Program-made: the position numbers and the translations under genes
Source: an uncultured Cytophagales bacterium
GTDB taxonomy: Bacteria > Bacteroidota > Bacteroidia > Cytophagales > Bernardetiaceae
Reading direction: 5' to 3'
Length of the DNA: 39,059 nucleotides
NCBI GenBank assembly: GCA_937136415.1
Contig: CAKZOK010000133.1
Location: 1 to 39,059 of the forward strand
Shown: positions 18,015 through 26,100 of the stretch, piece after piece
Position numbering within the stretch: the stretch's first letter is position 1
How the letters are laid out: each line of letters starts with the position of its first letter
Notes under the pieces: model-generated
Told to the model about the DNA's origin: nothing
What the model saw: only the letters and a program-made list of their open reading frames with translations
Database searches by the model: none

Positions 18015-18050
18015 GATTGTTGGTGTCGCCTTACCAAAATACCAACAACG
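18015..18050 (-). repeat. Hairpin repeat at the yraN start, with two alternative pairings
   Basis: TTGTTGGT (18017-18024) can pair either with ACCAACAA (18041-18048) or, partly, with the inner ACCAA (18033-18037). The core TTGTTGGTGTCGCCTTACC is repeated, slightly changed, at 18609-18627. In the minus-strand transcript the stem ends about 16 nt before the yraN ATG. Edges resemble the GTTG-type hairpins elsewhere in the window. Confidence 0.5.
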
Positions 18051-18130
18051 GCATGTTTTTTTAGAAATAGTAGCTGCCTAGCTGCTTTATGTTGGTAGAT
18101 AATTAAGAAAATTATAATTACAAAAGGGTA

Positions 18131-18165
18131 CGAAAAAATAACCAAATTCTGAACAGCCTAGTTTA
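18131..18165. repeat. Intergenic repeat, copy 2 (partner at 48-81)
   Basis: GAAAAAATAACCAAATTCTG continuing into AACAGCCTAGTTTA matches 48-81 with about two mismatches. It ends exactly on the stop codon (18163-18165) of the small secreted protein gene, so the repeat supplies that stop. The word AGCTGCCTAGCTGC lies about 60 nt away in the same gap. Confidence 0.6.
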
Positions 18166-18549
18166 TCTCTGTCTTACATCAAGTGAATTAAAAGCTATTT
18201 TTTTGGGAATATTTCCTCTACAAGGACGATATGCCAAAAGTGTAATCGAATGGCGTGGGTAAATTGCTGTTTTTATTTTTCCTCGTAAGTTTGTTTTGCT
18301 TTCTTCTTGACAACCAAAAGAAGGCGTAAAACTAACTTTTACCTCATATTTATTTGTATTTCGAAGCCTAACCAGTGTGTTGTAACGAGTATCATACATC
18401 GAACTCCGATGCTGAATATAAAATTCTACGCCTCCTTTTTTTTGAAACAAAATCCATCGATTAATGGGAATTGGGTCTTTTGATATGAAACTAGAAAGAA
18501 ATAAAATTGAAAATAAAGAAAAAAGAAATAAAACAAAATTTAATTTCAT
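18163..18549 (-). CDS. Small secreted protein of unknown function
   Basis: The 128-residue product has a clear N-terminal hydrophobic signal (residues 3-22, FVLFLFSLFSILFLSS) and probably ends up in the periplasm or outside. The mature part is basic and beta-rich, with two cysteines (SFGCQEES and YRPCRG) that could form a disulphide. The pattern 'VRLRNTNKYEVKVSFTPSFGC' loosely suggests a small immunoglobulin-like sandwich. I do not recognise a family. The start ATG 18549 is placed directly before the signal. It sits on the same strand as yraN, separated by a 161-nt repeat cluster, and its stop codon lies in one of the repeats. Confidence 0.6.
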   Translation of the reverse strand: MKLNFVLFLFSLFSILFLSSFISKDPIPINRWILFQKKGGVEFYIQHRSSMYDTRYNTLVRLRNTNKYEVKVSFTPSFGCQEESKTNLRGKIKTAIYPRHSITLLAYRPCRGNIPKKIAFNSLDVRQR

Positions 18550-18607
18550 GGGCTATTTTGGCTTAGAAATGCGATGGTGTTTGTTAAAAAGTAGGCTAGG
18601 TTATTTA

Positions 18608-18631
18608 GTTGTTGGTGTCGCTTTACTAAAA
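18608..18631 (+). repeat. Degenerate copy of the yraN-type hairpin
   Basis: GTTGTTGGTGTCGCTTTACT followed by AAAA matches the 18015-18037 element. The TTGGT/ACTAA pairing is kept through a G.U, but the outer right arm is lost. It is preceded by GGCTAGGTTAT, which also precedes the hairpin at 85-108. It lies in the divergent gap 18550-18790. Confidence 0.45.
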
Positions 18632-18655
18632 AATCATATTTTCTGTAATGCCACT

Positions 18656-18694
18656 AAATTATGAATTAGGAACAAATACAAACTTCTAATTATC
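18656..18694. repeat. AT-rich intergenic repeat, copy 2
   Basis: AAATTATGAATTAGGAACAA continuing into ATACAAACTTCTAATT parallels 16384-16417. It follows directly after the degenerate hairpin copy, so this gap is made largely of repeats. Confidence 0.4.
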
Positions 18695-18790
18695 AGTAGT
18701 TATTAAATAAAACACAAAAAATAAGCCTAATTTAATATTTAATAATTACCTTATAAAAAATATTTCATTTTTATAAATTAGAAACTGTTT

Positions 18791-19303
18791 ATGTCTATTT
18801 TAAATTTTTTTCTGCCTACTCATTACTTTACATATCAAACTAAACAACAAGTTGAAAAAGTCAAACTAAATTTGAAAAATAGTTTTAATCCAGTGCCTGA
18901 AATTTTGTCCCGTTTGTCATCAAATAAAACCAAATATTATGAAGGGCAAGTTTGGGAAAATCAATTTATCATTACTAGAAAAAATGATGGAAACCCTACT
19001 ATTTTTCCTATCGCTCAAGGAATCATAAAACAAAACGAAAATGGGTGTGAGATTATAAGCAACATAAAACAGACACAAAATGTCCAACGAATAACTCTTT
19101 TTTCTTTTATTTTATTTGTTATTGCTATGCTATCTGCCTTTATATTCAAACTGATTTTGTTAGAAAGCAAGATTATTAATGTCACTATTTTGTTTGGAGG
19201 TTTTCCTCTCTTTCTATTCCTACTCTATTATTTTGTTTCTAAATACAGAGCAAAAAAATTAGAAAAAGATATAATTGAAATTATAGAAGGAAAAAATAAG
19301 TAA
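18791..19303 (+). CDS. Hypothetical two-span membrane protein
   Basis: The 170-residue product has a soluble N-terminal part (1-98), two adjacent membrane spans (about 101-124 and 129-150) and a short charged tail (KYRAKKLEKDIIEIIEG). The soluble part contains NSFNPVPEILSRLSSNKTKYYEGQVWENQFIITRKN, a globular alpha/beta pattern reminiscent of small PH-like membrane-associated domains, but I cannot assign a family. No signal peptide precedes it, so the soluble part probably faces the cytoplasm. It is flanked upstream by the repeat-rich gap and is convergent with the transporter gene downstream. Confidence 0.6.
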   Translation: MSILNFFLPTHYFTYQTKQQVEKVKLNLKNSFNPVPEILSRLSSNKTKYYEGQVWENQFIITRKNDGNPTIFPIAQGIIKQNENGCEIISNIKQTQNVQRITLFSFILFVIAMLSAFIFKLILLESKIINVTILFGGFPLFLFLLYYFVSKYRAKKLEKDIIEIIEGKNK

Positions 19304-19336
19304 CATTCATAAAAAGTATGTCATTTTAGATTATCG

Positions 19337-19358
19337 AAAAATTACTGACAATTTTTTT
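19337..19358. terminator. Possible weak AT-only terminator
   Basis: AAAAATT-ACTGAC-AATTTTT followed by two more T lies between the convergent genes ending at 19303 and 19367. The stem is only A:T pairs, so the call is weak. Confidence 0.3.
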
Positions 19359-19366
19359 ATCACTTC

Positions 19367-20674
19367 TTAAATCTTTATCGCTTTTCTGTTAATCTGTAAA
19401 AGAACAATCAGACCAATAATAAAGAAAATAGTAAGAGCAAAAATACCATTTCGCATCGATTCTGAATAATCTTCGATGAGCGCAAAAACACCCATTCCGA
19501 TAGAAGTAGAAAGACGGTCGGCAACATTGAAAAAGCTAAAATATGATGCTGTATCAGGCGTATTTTTTGGCAATAATTTGGAATAGGTAGAACGAGAAAG
19601 CGACTGAATCCCTCCCATTACCAACCCAACTAAGATAGCCAAAGCATAAAAATGCTCTGCTGTTTGGACAAAATAAGCTAAAATACAAATCAGAATCCAA
19701 AGAATAATTAGAGTAGTGAGGGCAAATATATTTCCTTTTTTGTCGGATACTTTGGCAAAAAGATATGCTCCCAAAATAGCAACTACTTGAATAATGAGAA
19801 TGATAGCAATCAGGTTTGCTGTTTCTAATTTTAATTCTTTTTCTCCAAAAAGCGAAGCCATAAACATCACTGTCTGGACTCCCATATTAAAGAAGAAAAA
19901 AGAAACCAAAAACTTCATCAAGGAAGGTAATTTTTGGGCTTCTTTCCATACCATTTTTAATTCTTCAAATCCTTTTTTGAGCCAATTTACTTTTACAGGA
20001 TTTGAAGGAGGATTGTCTTTTAAGAAATAAAATGGAATTTGGGCAAATACAATCCACCAAATTCCTACTGATAAAAATGACCAACGAGAACCTTCAGCAG
20101 CATCTGCAAAGCCAAAAAACTCTGGTTTCAAAGTCATTCCAATATTAATAATCTGTAAAAGCACACTTCCAATATACCCAAAAGCAAAACCTTTTGCACT
20201 TACAGCATCAAACTTACTCTCTGTTGCAATTTCGGGCAAGAAAGCATTATAAAAAATCATTCCACCAGCATAACCAATACTTGCTATACTTGCACAAATA
20301 ATTCCTAATTCTACATTTGTTCCATCAAAGAAAAACAAACACAAACATGCTCCTGCTCCCAAATACGTAAAAAATTGCATAAAACGCTTCTTTGTTCCAC
20401 CATAATCAGCCATCGCAGAAAGAGGAGGAGAAATGGCTGCAATAATCAAATAAGAAAGTGCGATTGCATAAGAATACAACACTGTATTTTCGATAGTCAT
20501 TCCAAAAAAATCTACTTTTTCGCTCCCAAAAGCAGCTCGTGTTGCTTGGTTGAAAAAGATAGGAAAAATAGTCGTTGTGATGACTAAGTTATAAACAGAG
20601 TTTGCCCAATCATAAGTAGCCCACGCATTGATTATGCGAGGATTGTTTTTGGGCATTGGTGGATTTTTTCTCAT
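19367..20674 (-). CDS. UMF1/Atg22-like MFS transporter
   Basis: The 435-residue major facilitator has about 12 membrane spans. The N-terminal signature INAWATYDWANSVYNLVI (about 14-31) is characteristic of the UMF1/Atg22-like branch, and the G-GGIQSLSRSTYSKLLP loop in the second half supports it. In fungi this family exports amino acids from vacuoles; the bacterial substrate is not known. ATG 20674 is followed by a short basic lead. It lies 62 nt downstream of ybeY on the same strand and may be the last gene of a DUF2007-ybeY-transporter unit. Confidence 0.85.
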   Translation of the reverse strand: MRKNPPMPKNNPRIINAWATYDWANSVYNLVITTTIFPIFFNQATRAAFGSEKVDFFGMTIENTVLYSYAIALSYLIIAAISPPLSAMADYGGTKKRFMQFFTYLGAGACLCLFFFDGTNVELGIICASIASIGYAGGMIFYNAFLPEIATESKFDAVSAKGFAFGYIGSVLLQIINIGMTLKPEFFGFADAAEGSRWSFLSVGIWWIVFAQIPFYFLKDNPPSNPVKVNWLKKGFEELKMVWKEAQKLPSLMKFLVSFFFFNMGVQTVMFMASLFGEKELKLETANLIAIILIIQVVAILGAYLFAKVSDKKGNIFALTTLIILWILICILAYFVQTAEHFYALAILVGLVMGGIQSLSRSTYSKLLPKNTPDTASYFSFFNVADRLSTSIGMGVFALIEDYSESMRNGIFALTIFFIIGLIVLLQINRKAIKI

Positions 20675-20736
20675 TTGCGTTTTAATTTTGAATATGTCTA
20701 AAAAACCATGACAAGTTTTAGGATTGAGAATTTATA

Positions 20737-21168
20737 CTAGAGAATGATTAATGCTTCATTTTCTTTTTCTCTCATTGTTTTTTTATCTTCTTCTGAATGG
20801 TCGTCATTTCCAGTGAGGTGCAAAAGTCCGTGTACCATCACACGATGAATTTCTTGGTTAAAAGTAGTTTTGAGTTCCTTTGAATTTTCTTTTACTCTTT
20901 CGATACTAATAAAAATATCAGCTTCCAAAACTTGTTCTTGTTCCGAATTATCGAAGGTAATAATATCCGTATAAGTATCGTGATTCAAGTATTCCATATT
21001 GATTTTGTGCAAATATTCATCGTCACAAAAAATATAATTAATTGCTGATATTACAAAACCTTCTTTATTGGCAATTTTTTGCAACCAAGTGATTGTTTTT
21101 TCTTCGTTTTCTAATTTAAAATCAATTTCTTCACTAAAAAAATTGATGGGTAATTCTTTTTCTTCCAT
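20737..21168 (-). CDS. ybeY: Endoribonuclease YbeY
   Basis: This 143-residue single-domain metalloprotein acts in 16S rRNA 3'-end maturation and ribosome quality control. The core runs through LHKINMEYLNHDTYTDIITF (53-72) and IHRVMVHGLLHLTGNDDH (107-124). The first two zinc ligands are His113 and His117. At the usual third ligand spacing (ten residues after the first His) there is Asp123, with His124 next to it, whereas enterobacterial YbeY has His there (HGxLHLxGYDH). Bacteroidota homologues commonly carry GYKD at this site, so Asp may serve. It lies between the DUF2007 gene (36 nt upstream) and the MFS gene. Confidence 0.92.
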   Translation of the reverse strand: MEEKELPINFFSEEIDFKLENEEKTITWLQKIANKEGFVISAINYIFCDDEYLHKINMEYLNHDTYTDIITFDNSEQEQVLEADIFISIERVKENSKELKTTFNQEIHRVMVHGLLHLTGNDDHSEEDKKTMREKENEALIIL

Positions 21169-21204
21169 TTTATAAATGTAGTTACAAAATTTAAACTATA
21201 CAAT

Positions 21205-21636
21205 TTATAGCTTCTCAATTTCTTTAATTTCTCCTTCTTCAAATTCATTTTCGCACTCCTTACATTTAAAAACTGTTTTTTGATATACAGGATAAGAAAA
21301 AGTAAGGAAAGCCAAAACAGCAGCCAAAAAAGCCTTCCAACCTTTTATTGAAACAAAATTTTTGTAGTGTTCGGTAGATTCACAAACTGGACATTTGATA
21401 AAAATATTTGTTGCTTTTTTTTGGTTTTCCAATTCTTGCAAAATTTTTTGCACCTTTTGGGTATCTTTTGCACTGATTTTTACTTTTATACCTCCCACAG
21501 CTACGCCATAAAGCATATTCATAGCATTTATATTTTCATCAAACAAATAACAATTTATTCCCTTGCTCTCCAATTTTGACTTAAACAAATGAGCATCTAC
21601 ACTATTTTGAAAAACTTTGACAGTAAGTAATGACAT
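21205..21636 (-). CDS. DUF2007 protein with a zinc-ribbon tail
   Basis: The 143-residue product starts with a DUF2007 (putative signal transducing) domain at about 4-68 (VKVFQNSVDAHLFKSKLESKGI, then GGIKVKISAKD). After that comes a CPVC pair (about 79-82), a hydrophobic hairpin or span (about 100-117, AFLAAVLAFLTFSYPVY), and a CKEC pair (about 124-127). The two Cys pairs could form one zinc ribbon interrupted by the hydrophobic segment. I chose ATG 21636; the open frame continues to 21735, but the additional 33 codons look non-coding. It precedes ybeY by 36 nt and is divergent from nfi. Confidence 0.75.
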   Translation of the reverse strand: MSLLTVKVFQNSVDAHLFKSKLESKGINCYLFDENINAMNMLYGVAVGGIKVKISAKDTQKVQKILQELENQKKATNIFIKCPVCESTEHYKNFVSIKGWKAFLAAVLAFLTFSYPVYQKTVFKCKECENEFEEGEIKEIEKL

Positions 21637-21752
21637 AAATGAATATTTTTTTTTGGTAAAAAATAAATTTACGAATAAAAACAAAAAGATATGATGCGTA
21701 TTTTTTATATCTTGAAAAGTATAATCAAAAATCATATAACCCTGTTTTAATT

Positions 21753-22436
21753 TTGGAAAAAAACGATACTTTAATCAAAAAACTAACTGATTTTCAAAAT
21801 CAACTTGCTCCCAGTATTTGGATTCCTATTGATGCCGAGCCTATTTATAAAGGAGCTATTTTGGGGGCAATAGATGTGCAATATGAAGGTGAGAATGGAT
21901 TTGCTGCGATTGTTATTTTTGATAGAAAAGGAAAAATACTTCACACATTTACAAAAAAATATGAGGCTACCATTCCTTATATTCCTAGTTTTTTTGCTTT
22001 TAGAGAAGGAGATATTATTATCAGATTAGTGAATGATGCAGAAAAAAAGTTTAATCTGAACTTAGATATTTTGTTTATAGATGGACACGGAATAGCACAC
22101 CCAAGAAAATTTGGTTTGGCATCTTATGTGGGATTAGCTTTGGAAAAAATGTCTATTGGAATAGCTAAAGATACTTTAGTAAAATATACAGGAATATTGC
22201 CCACAGAAAAATACAGTAGTTTGGATATTTATTTAGAAGATAAAAACAATGCTGAAAATGACCTTATCGGTTATGCTTACCGAAGCCGAGAAGATGTAAA
22301 ACCTATTTTTGTAAGTGCGGGACACAAAATTTCTAGCAAACAAGCCTTAGAAATAGTAAAAGAACATACAGGAGAATACAGACAATTAGATGTTTTGAGA
22401 GAAGCAGACCGTTTGGCTAGAGAAGCTGCTGAATAA
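21753..22436 (+). CDS. nfi: Endonuclease V (deoxyinosine 3' endonuclease)
   Basis: This 227-residue repair nuclease cuts DNA one base 3' of deoxyinosine. Family motifs are intact: GAIDVQYEG with Asp41, YIPSFFAFREG with Tyr76 and Glu85, ILFIDGHGIAHPRKFGLAS with Asp110 and His116, and SIGIAKD with Lys139. These match the metal-binding Asp/Glu/Asp and lesion-loop residues of characterised EndoV. The start is unusual: the frame contains no ATG before the first motif, and TTG at 21753 is the best initiator, giving a normal N-terminus of about 20 residues before WIPIDAEP. It lies divergent from the DUF2007-ybeY genes, with 116 nt between starts, and ends in a terminator shared with the convergent lipoprotein gene. 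Confidence 0.93.
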   Translation: MEKNDTLIKKLTDFQNQLAPSIWIPIDAEPIYKGAILGAIDVQYEGENGFAAIVIFDRKGKILHTFTKKYEATIPYIPSFFAFREGDIIIRLVNDAEKKFNLNLDILFIDGHGIAHPRKFGLASYVGLALEKMSIGIAKDTLVKYTGILPTEKYSSLDIYLEDKNNAENDLIGYAYRSREDVKPIFVSAGHKISSKQALEIVKEHTGEYRQLDVLREADRLAREAAE

Positions 22437-22450
22437 AACAGTTTAAAATA

Positions 22451-22489
22451 AAAAATTCCTTCTACTTTTAAATGATAGAAGGAATTTTT
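22451..22489. terminator. Bidirectional terminator between nfi and lipoprotein gene
   Basis: AAAAATTCCTTCTA (22451-22464) pairs over 14 bp with TAGAAGGAATTTTT (22476-22489). The A- and T-runs on the two sides suit both convergent genes. Confidence 0.88.
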
Positions 22490-22491
22490 GT

Positions 22492-23043
22492 TTACTGCAT
22501 TTTTTTTCTTTTATTATCTGACAAATCTTTATTTACTTTTGTTGTAGGCTCTACATTTTTTCTTATCCAATATTTGTCTTCTTGAGTCCATTCATAACGA
22601 GGTTGGTTATTGATAGTTTGTAAGAATGTTTCTGTCACTACAAACTTACCTATCGAATCACTAGGATTTGGCTGTTGCCATGTAACTTGAAAATCTACAA
22701 TAGCAGAATCACCTCCAGATAACATAAGAACAGGCATATACCCCACTGTAGAGGAAGCTACCTTAAAATTAGGGCGATATATTTTATGCAACTGTAAATA
22801 CTGATAAGGACTGTGACTTTTAACAAAAGCATCTCTTACTTTTAAAGATGCTTTTCCTTTTTTGAGTACAGAATCCTTATAAAAAATATCTATAGATTTT
22901 GCTATAGCTGTACTATCGCTCCAATTGGCTTTCATTAAAACTACTTCTTTTTGCTCTTGTGTTTTACTTTCTTTTGAATCAACACAAGAAAATAGAGCTA
23001 TCACAAATACAAATAAAACTAAACTATAAACTAAATAACGCAT
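22492..23043 (-). CDS. Lipoprotein of unknown function
   Basis: The 183-residue product starts MRYLVYSLVLFVFVIALFSC, a type-II signal with cysteine at residue 20, so it is a predicted lipoprotein. The mature part is KANWSDSTAIAKSIDIFYKDS, then a region rich in aromatic and polar residues (YQYLQLHKIYRPNF, QPRYEWTQEDKYWIRKN). No known domain is recognised. ATG 23043 is preferred over the longer frame opening at 23085 because it puts the signal peptide at the N-terminus. It is downstream of the large lipoprotein gene, but a double hairpin terminator separates them. Confidence 0.65.
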   Translation of the reverse strand: MRYLVYSLVLFVFVIALFSCVDSKESKTQEQKEVVLMKANWSDSTAIAKSIDIFYKDSVLKKGKASLKVRDAFVKSHSPYQYLQLHKIYRPNFKVASSTVGYMPVLMLSGGDSAIVDFQVTWQQPNPSDSIGKFVVTETFLQTINNQPRYEWTQEDKYWIRKNVEPTTKVNKDLSDNKRKKMQ

Positions 23044-23083
23044 ATCATTTTTATATTTTGAATATGAAAAAATAATTTTTGGC

Positions 23084-23115
23084 AAAAAAGAAAGGCTAAG
23101 GTTTCCCTTAGCCTT
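23084..23115 (-). terminator. Terminator 2 of the large lipoprotein gene
   Basis: AAGGCTAAGG (23092-23101) pairs with CCTTAGCCTT (23106-23115), loop TTTC. The A-run at 23084-23089 is the U-tract on the minus strand. It lies about 65 nt past the stop. Confidence 0.8.
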
Positions 23116-23153
23116 CTTTTATATATATAAGATTCAAGTTTTGAATAAAACTC

Positions 23154-23181
23154 TTTTAATCTAGCTAAGCTAGAGTTAAAA
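23154..23181 (-). terminator. Terminator 1 of the large lipoprotein gene
   Basis: TTTTAATCTAGC and GCTAGA(G)TTAAAA form a stem of about 12 bp with one bulge and loop TAA, directly beside the stop codon. The two hairpins together imply a highly transcribed gene. Confidence 0.6.
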
Positions 23182-26100
23182 TTATTCTAATTCAATACCA
23201 GTACCATAGTTTACGTCTCTGATATAAGTAAGACCTGAGAATACCTCAAAGTTACTTGAACCACCAATAGTACGGAAACGCTCACCAGCAGCAGGGTAAC
23301 TAGGGTCATTTGTAGGAACAAAGAAGTTACTAATTACAAATCCACCAGGGATTGAACCATTACTAGAAGCATTCAATGCTACGATATCAGCAGTAGCAGG
23401 ATCAAGAACAGCAACACCAGCTCCACCTGTATCAACACCTATCCACTGAACAGTATAAGTAGGAGGAGTGATATATTTGAAATCAGCATTAGCAGCTCCA
23501 TTAGTACCTACACGGTCAGCAGCAGTAAATTCTAAGCTCTCAACAAGGTTGAACATAACACGAGGAGTTACTTCAGTACCACCAGTTTGGTTATAATATT
23601 CCCAATCAGCAGGTCCATTAAGGTCAATTCCATTAGGAGTATCTGCAATAATACCACCTTGGTAACCTCCACCATTATTTGCAAAATAATCCATTTCTCT
23701 ATTAAATATACCTACTAAACGAGAAGTAGATGCAGTAATTGTGATTGGATCAGAAGCTAAATCAGCAGCACTAAATGGCAATGCACCAGTATAGTTGATT
23801 GCAGTATTAGTGATTGTACCAGCAGCATTAAAGTCAAGTTGACCACGAACTGCAGCATTAATACCTGAATTGATTCCAGCTAAATCTTCAACAGATTTGT
23901 TTCCACCGAAAAGAGTAAACTCAGGACGAACTGCATAACCAAGACCACCATTAGTAAATGTGATAGTCAAACGTTGTCCAGAACGAGCAGCAGATGCACT
24001 AGCATTAGCGTCATCAGCACCATTTTGACCTTTATATTTAGCTAAAGCAACTTTAGCAGTACCAGCAAGATCAGCAGGAACTAACCAGAAGTTATAAGAA
24101 GCAGGAGCAGGATTAGTATATCCAATACCTTGTTGTGTTATGAAGATACCTACAAGGTTGTTTCCACCATTGTCAAATATTGGGTAACCCCAAGCATTAT
24201 CTCCACCAGTAGCAGTAGGATTTTCAAATACTACAATGAAATCACTTACCTCAGCCATAGTAGGAGCATTAACACCAGCACCTGGCTGACCAGCAACAGC
24301 ATTATCACCTTCATCTACAATAACACCTGTACCATCATTACGAGTAGTCAAGTAATTAAATGTAGCAGCAGTAGGCGTAGCATTTTCTAATGTTGATTTA
24401 TAAACATCATTAGTACTACCATAATTAGTAAGAATATAACTATCAATACTTCCACCTTGAGTGAAACCTTGTGCAGTAATATCTACACCAGCAGGGTTAG
24501 CAATAATATTAACATTTGCATTATATTGCTGATTGTTAGTATAACCAGTAGCACCTACGATTTCAAGGCTTTGTACAGCACCAGCACCATCTACAGTAGC
24601 ACGAATTTCAGGAGCAGTACCTGTAATAGCTCCACCACCAATACGGCTAAGACCAGTAACAGAAACAGAAGGAACAAATGTATAATTAGAACCTGTAGAA
24701 GATTGTACTTCGTTATTAACACCACCCATAGTCAATACAGCACCTAGAACTGCAGTATTCCACTGAAGTACACCAGTTCCATTAGAACGGAAAATTGCAT
24801 CATTACCAGCAGAAAGACTTACAGAAGCATTAGAACCGTAATTAAAAGTAATATTAAGGTTACTATCATCATAACCATTACCACCACCTGTAATTTGAAC
24901 TTCTGTTGCAGTACCTACAGTTTCATCAACAATAACATTAGCTGTAGCAATATCAGATCCATTTCCTGTTGGAGATATATCATTATTAAATACAACAGCA
25001 GGAGCTACACCTGTATATGTACCTACACCTGTTGAAGGTCCAGCAGTACTAGGATTCATTCCATATCCACCATCCATAATACGGATATACTTAACAGTAG
25101 AGCTAGGAGCAGCTACAGCACCTGTACCATTTGGTACTGGAACACCAGCAGCATCACGTCCTGTATAAGACTTACGAGTAATTGTAACTGAAGGAGTACC
25201 AGTATAACCAGAACCACCAGAAGTAACATTAATTTGTTTTATGCGCATCAAGCCTCTATCTCTAGCATCAGCAGCATCACCAGTTGCAGCAGCAGGAATA
25301 TCTTCTAAAACAGCAACAGCAGTAGCAGTAGTTCCTGAAGTAGGAGCACCAATAGTAACCATAGGAGCTTCGTAGTAGAAACCTCTATCTCCTACATTCA
25401 CAGCAGCAATAACATCACCACCTGTAATAGTAGCAGTAGCAGTAGCTTCAGTAGTAGCAAAACTAAATACTGGCAAAGTATTACCAAATGCAAAGTTTCT
25501 AAGACCTTGTAGTCCGATAGGAGTTGGAGTTTGGTTACCACCTACTGCAGTATTCTGCGTATAGATGAAACGTTTAGCACCAGGACCACCAAACTGACCA
25601 TTAGGACCTCCAACATCAGTATCACTATCACTGAAGTAATAAGTACGATCTGCAGCGAAATCGTCAAACTTCATCATGATAGGAAGACCTGAAGCAGTAG
25701 CACCAATTGAAATGCTATACTCACCACCATCAGGAGCAGTATCATTATTCAAAGGACTTGTTACAGTAGAACCTGTTGTTGAAGCAGCTTCTTCGTAAGC
25801 AAATCTTTGGATATAACCTGATTTAGTAGGCTGTCCAGCATTGTTTATGCCTTCGTCATTAGCTTGAGTAATATACTTAGCTTTAAATGCAGGGTTAGCT
25901 ACATCAATGAAAGCACGAACCTTAGTTCCATCAGGAACAGATTCTTCTTGATTGTTACCAAAAGTAATATCAAGCTCTGCAAAAGCAAAACCTTTAACTG
26001 TTGCCATATTTTCGTCAGCACCAGCACCTGGGTTGTTAGGATCATCAAATACAGGAACAACATTACCTACATACATTAATGCGCCGTTAGGAACACCACC

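Noticed and set aside
18002..18145. 48-codon N-terminal extension of YraN
   Set aside because: It translates the hairpin repeat and other repeats, and would make the protein longer than the family norm; ATG 18001 fits better.
21637..21735. 33-codon N-terminal extension of the DUF2007 protein
   Set aside because: The residues look like translated AT-rich intergenic DNA, and DUF2007 proteins normally begin right at the domain.
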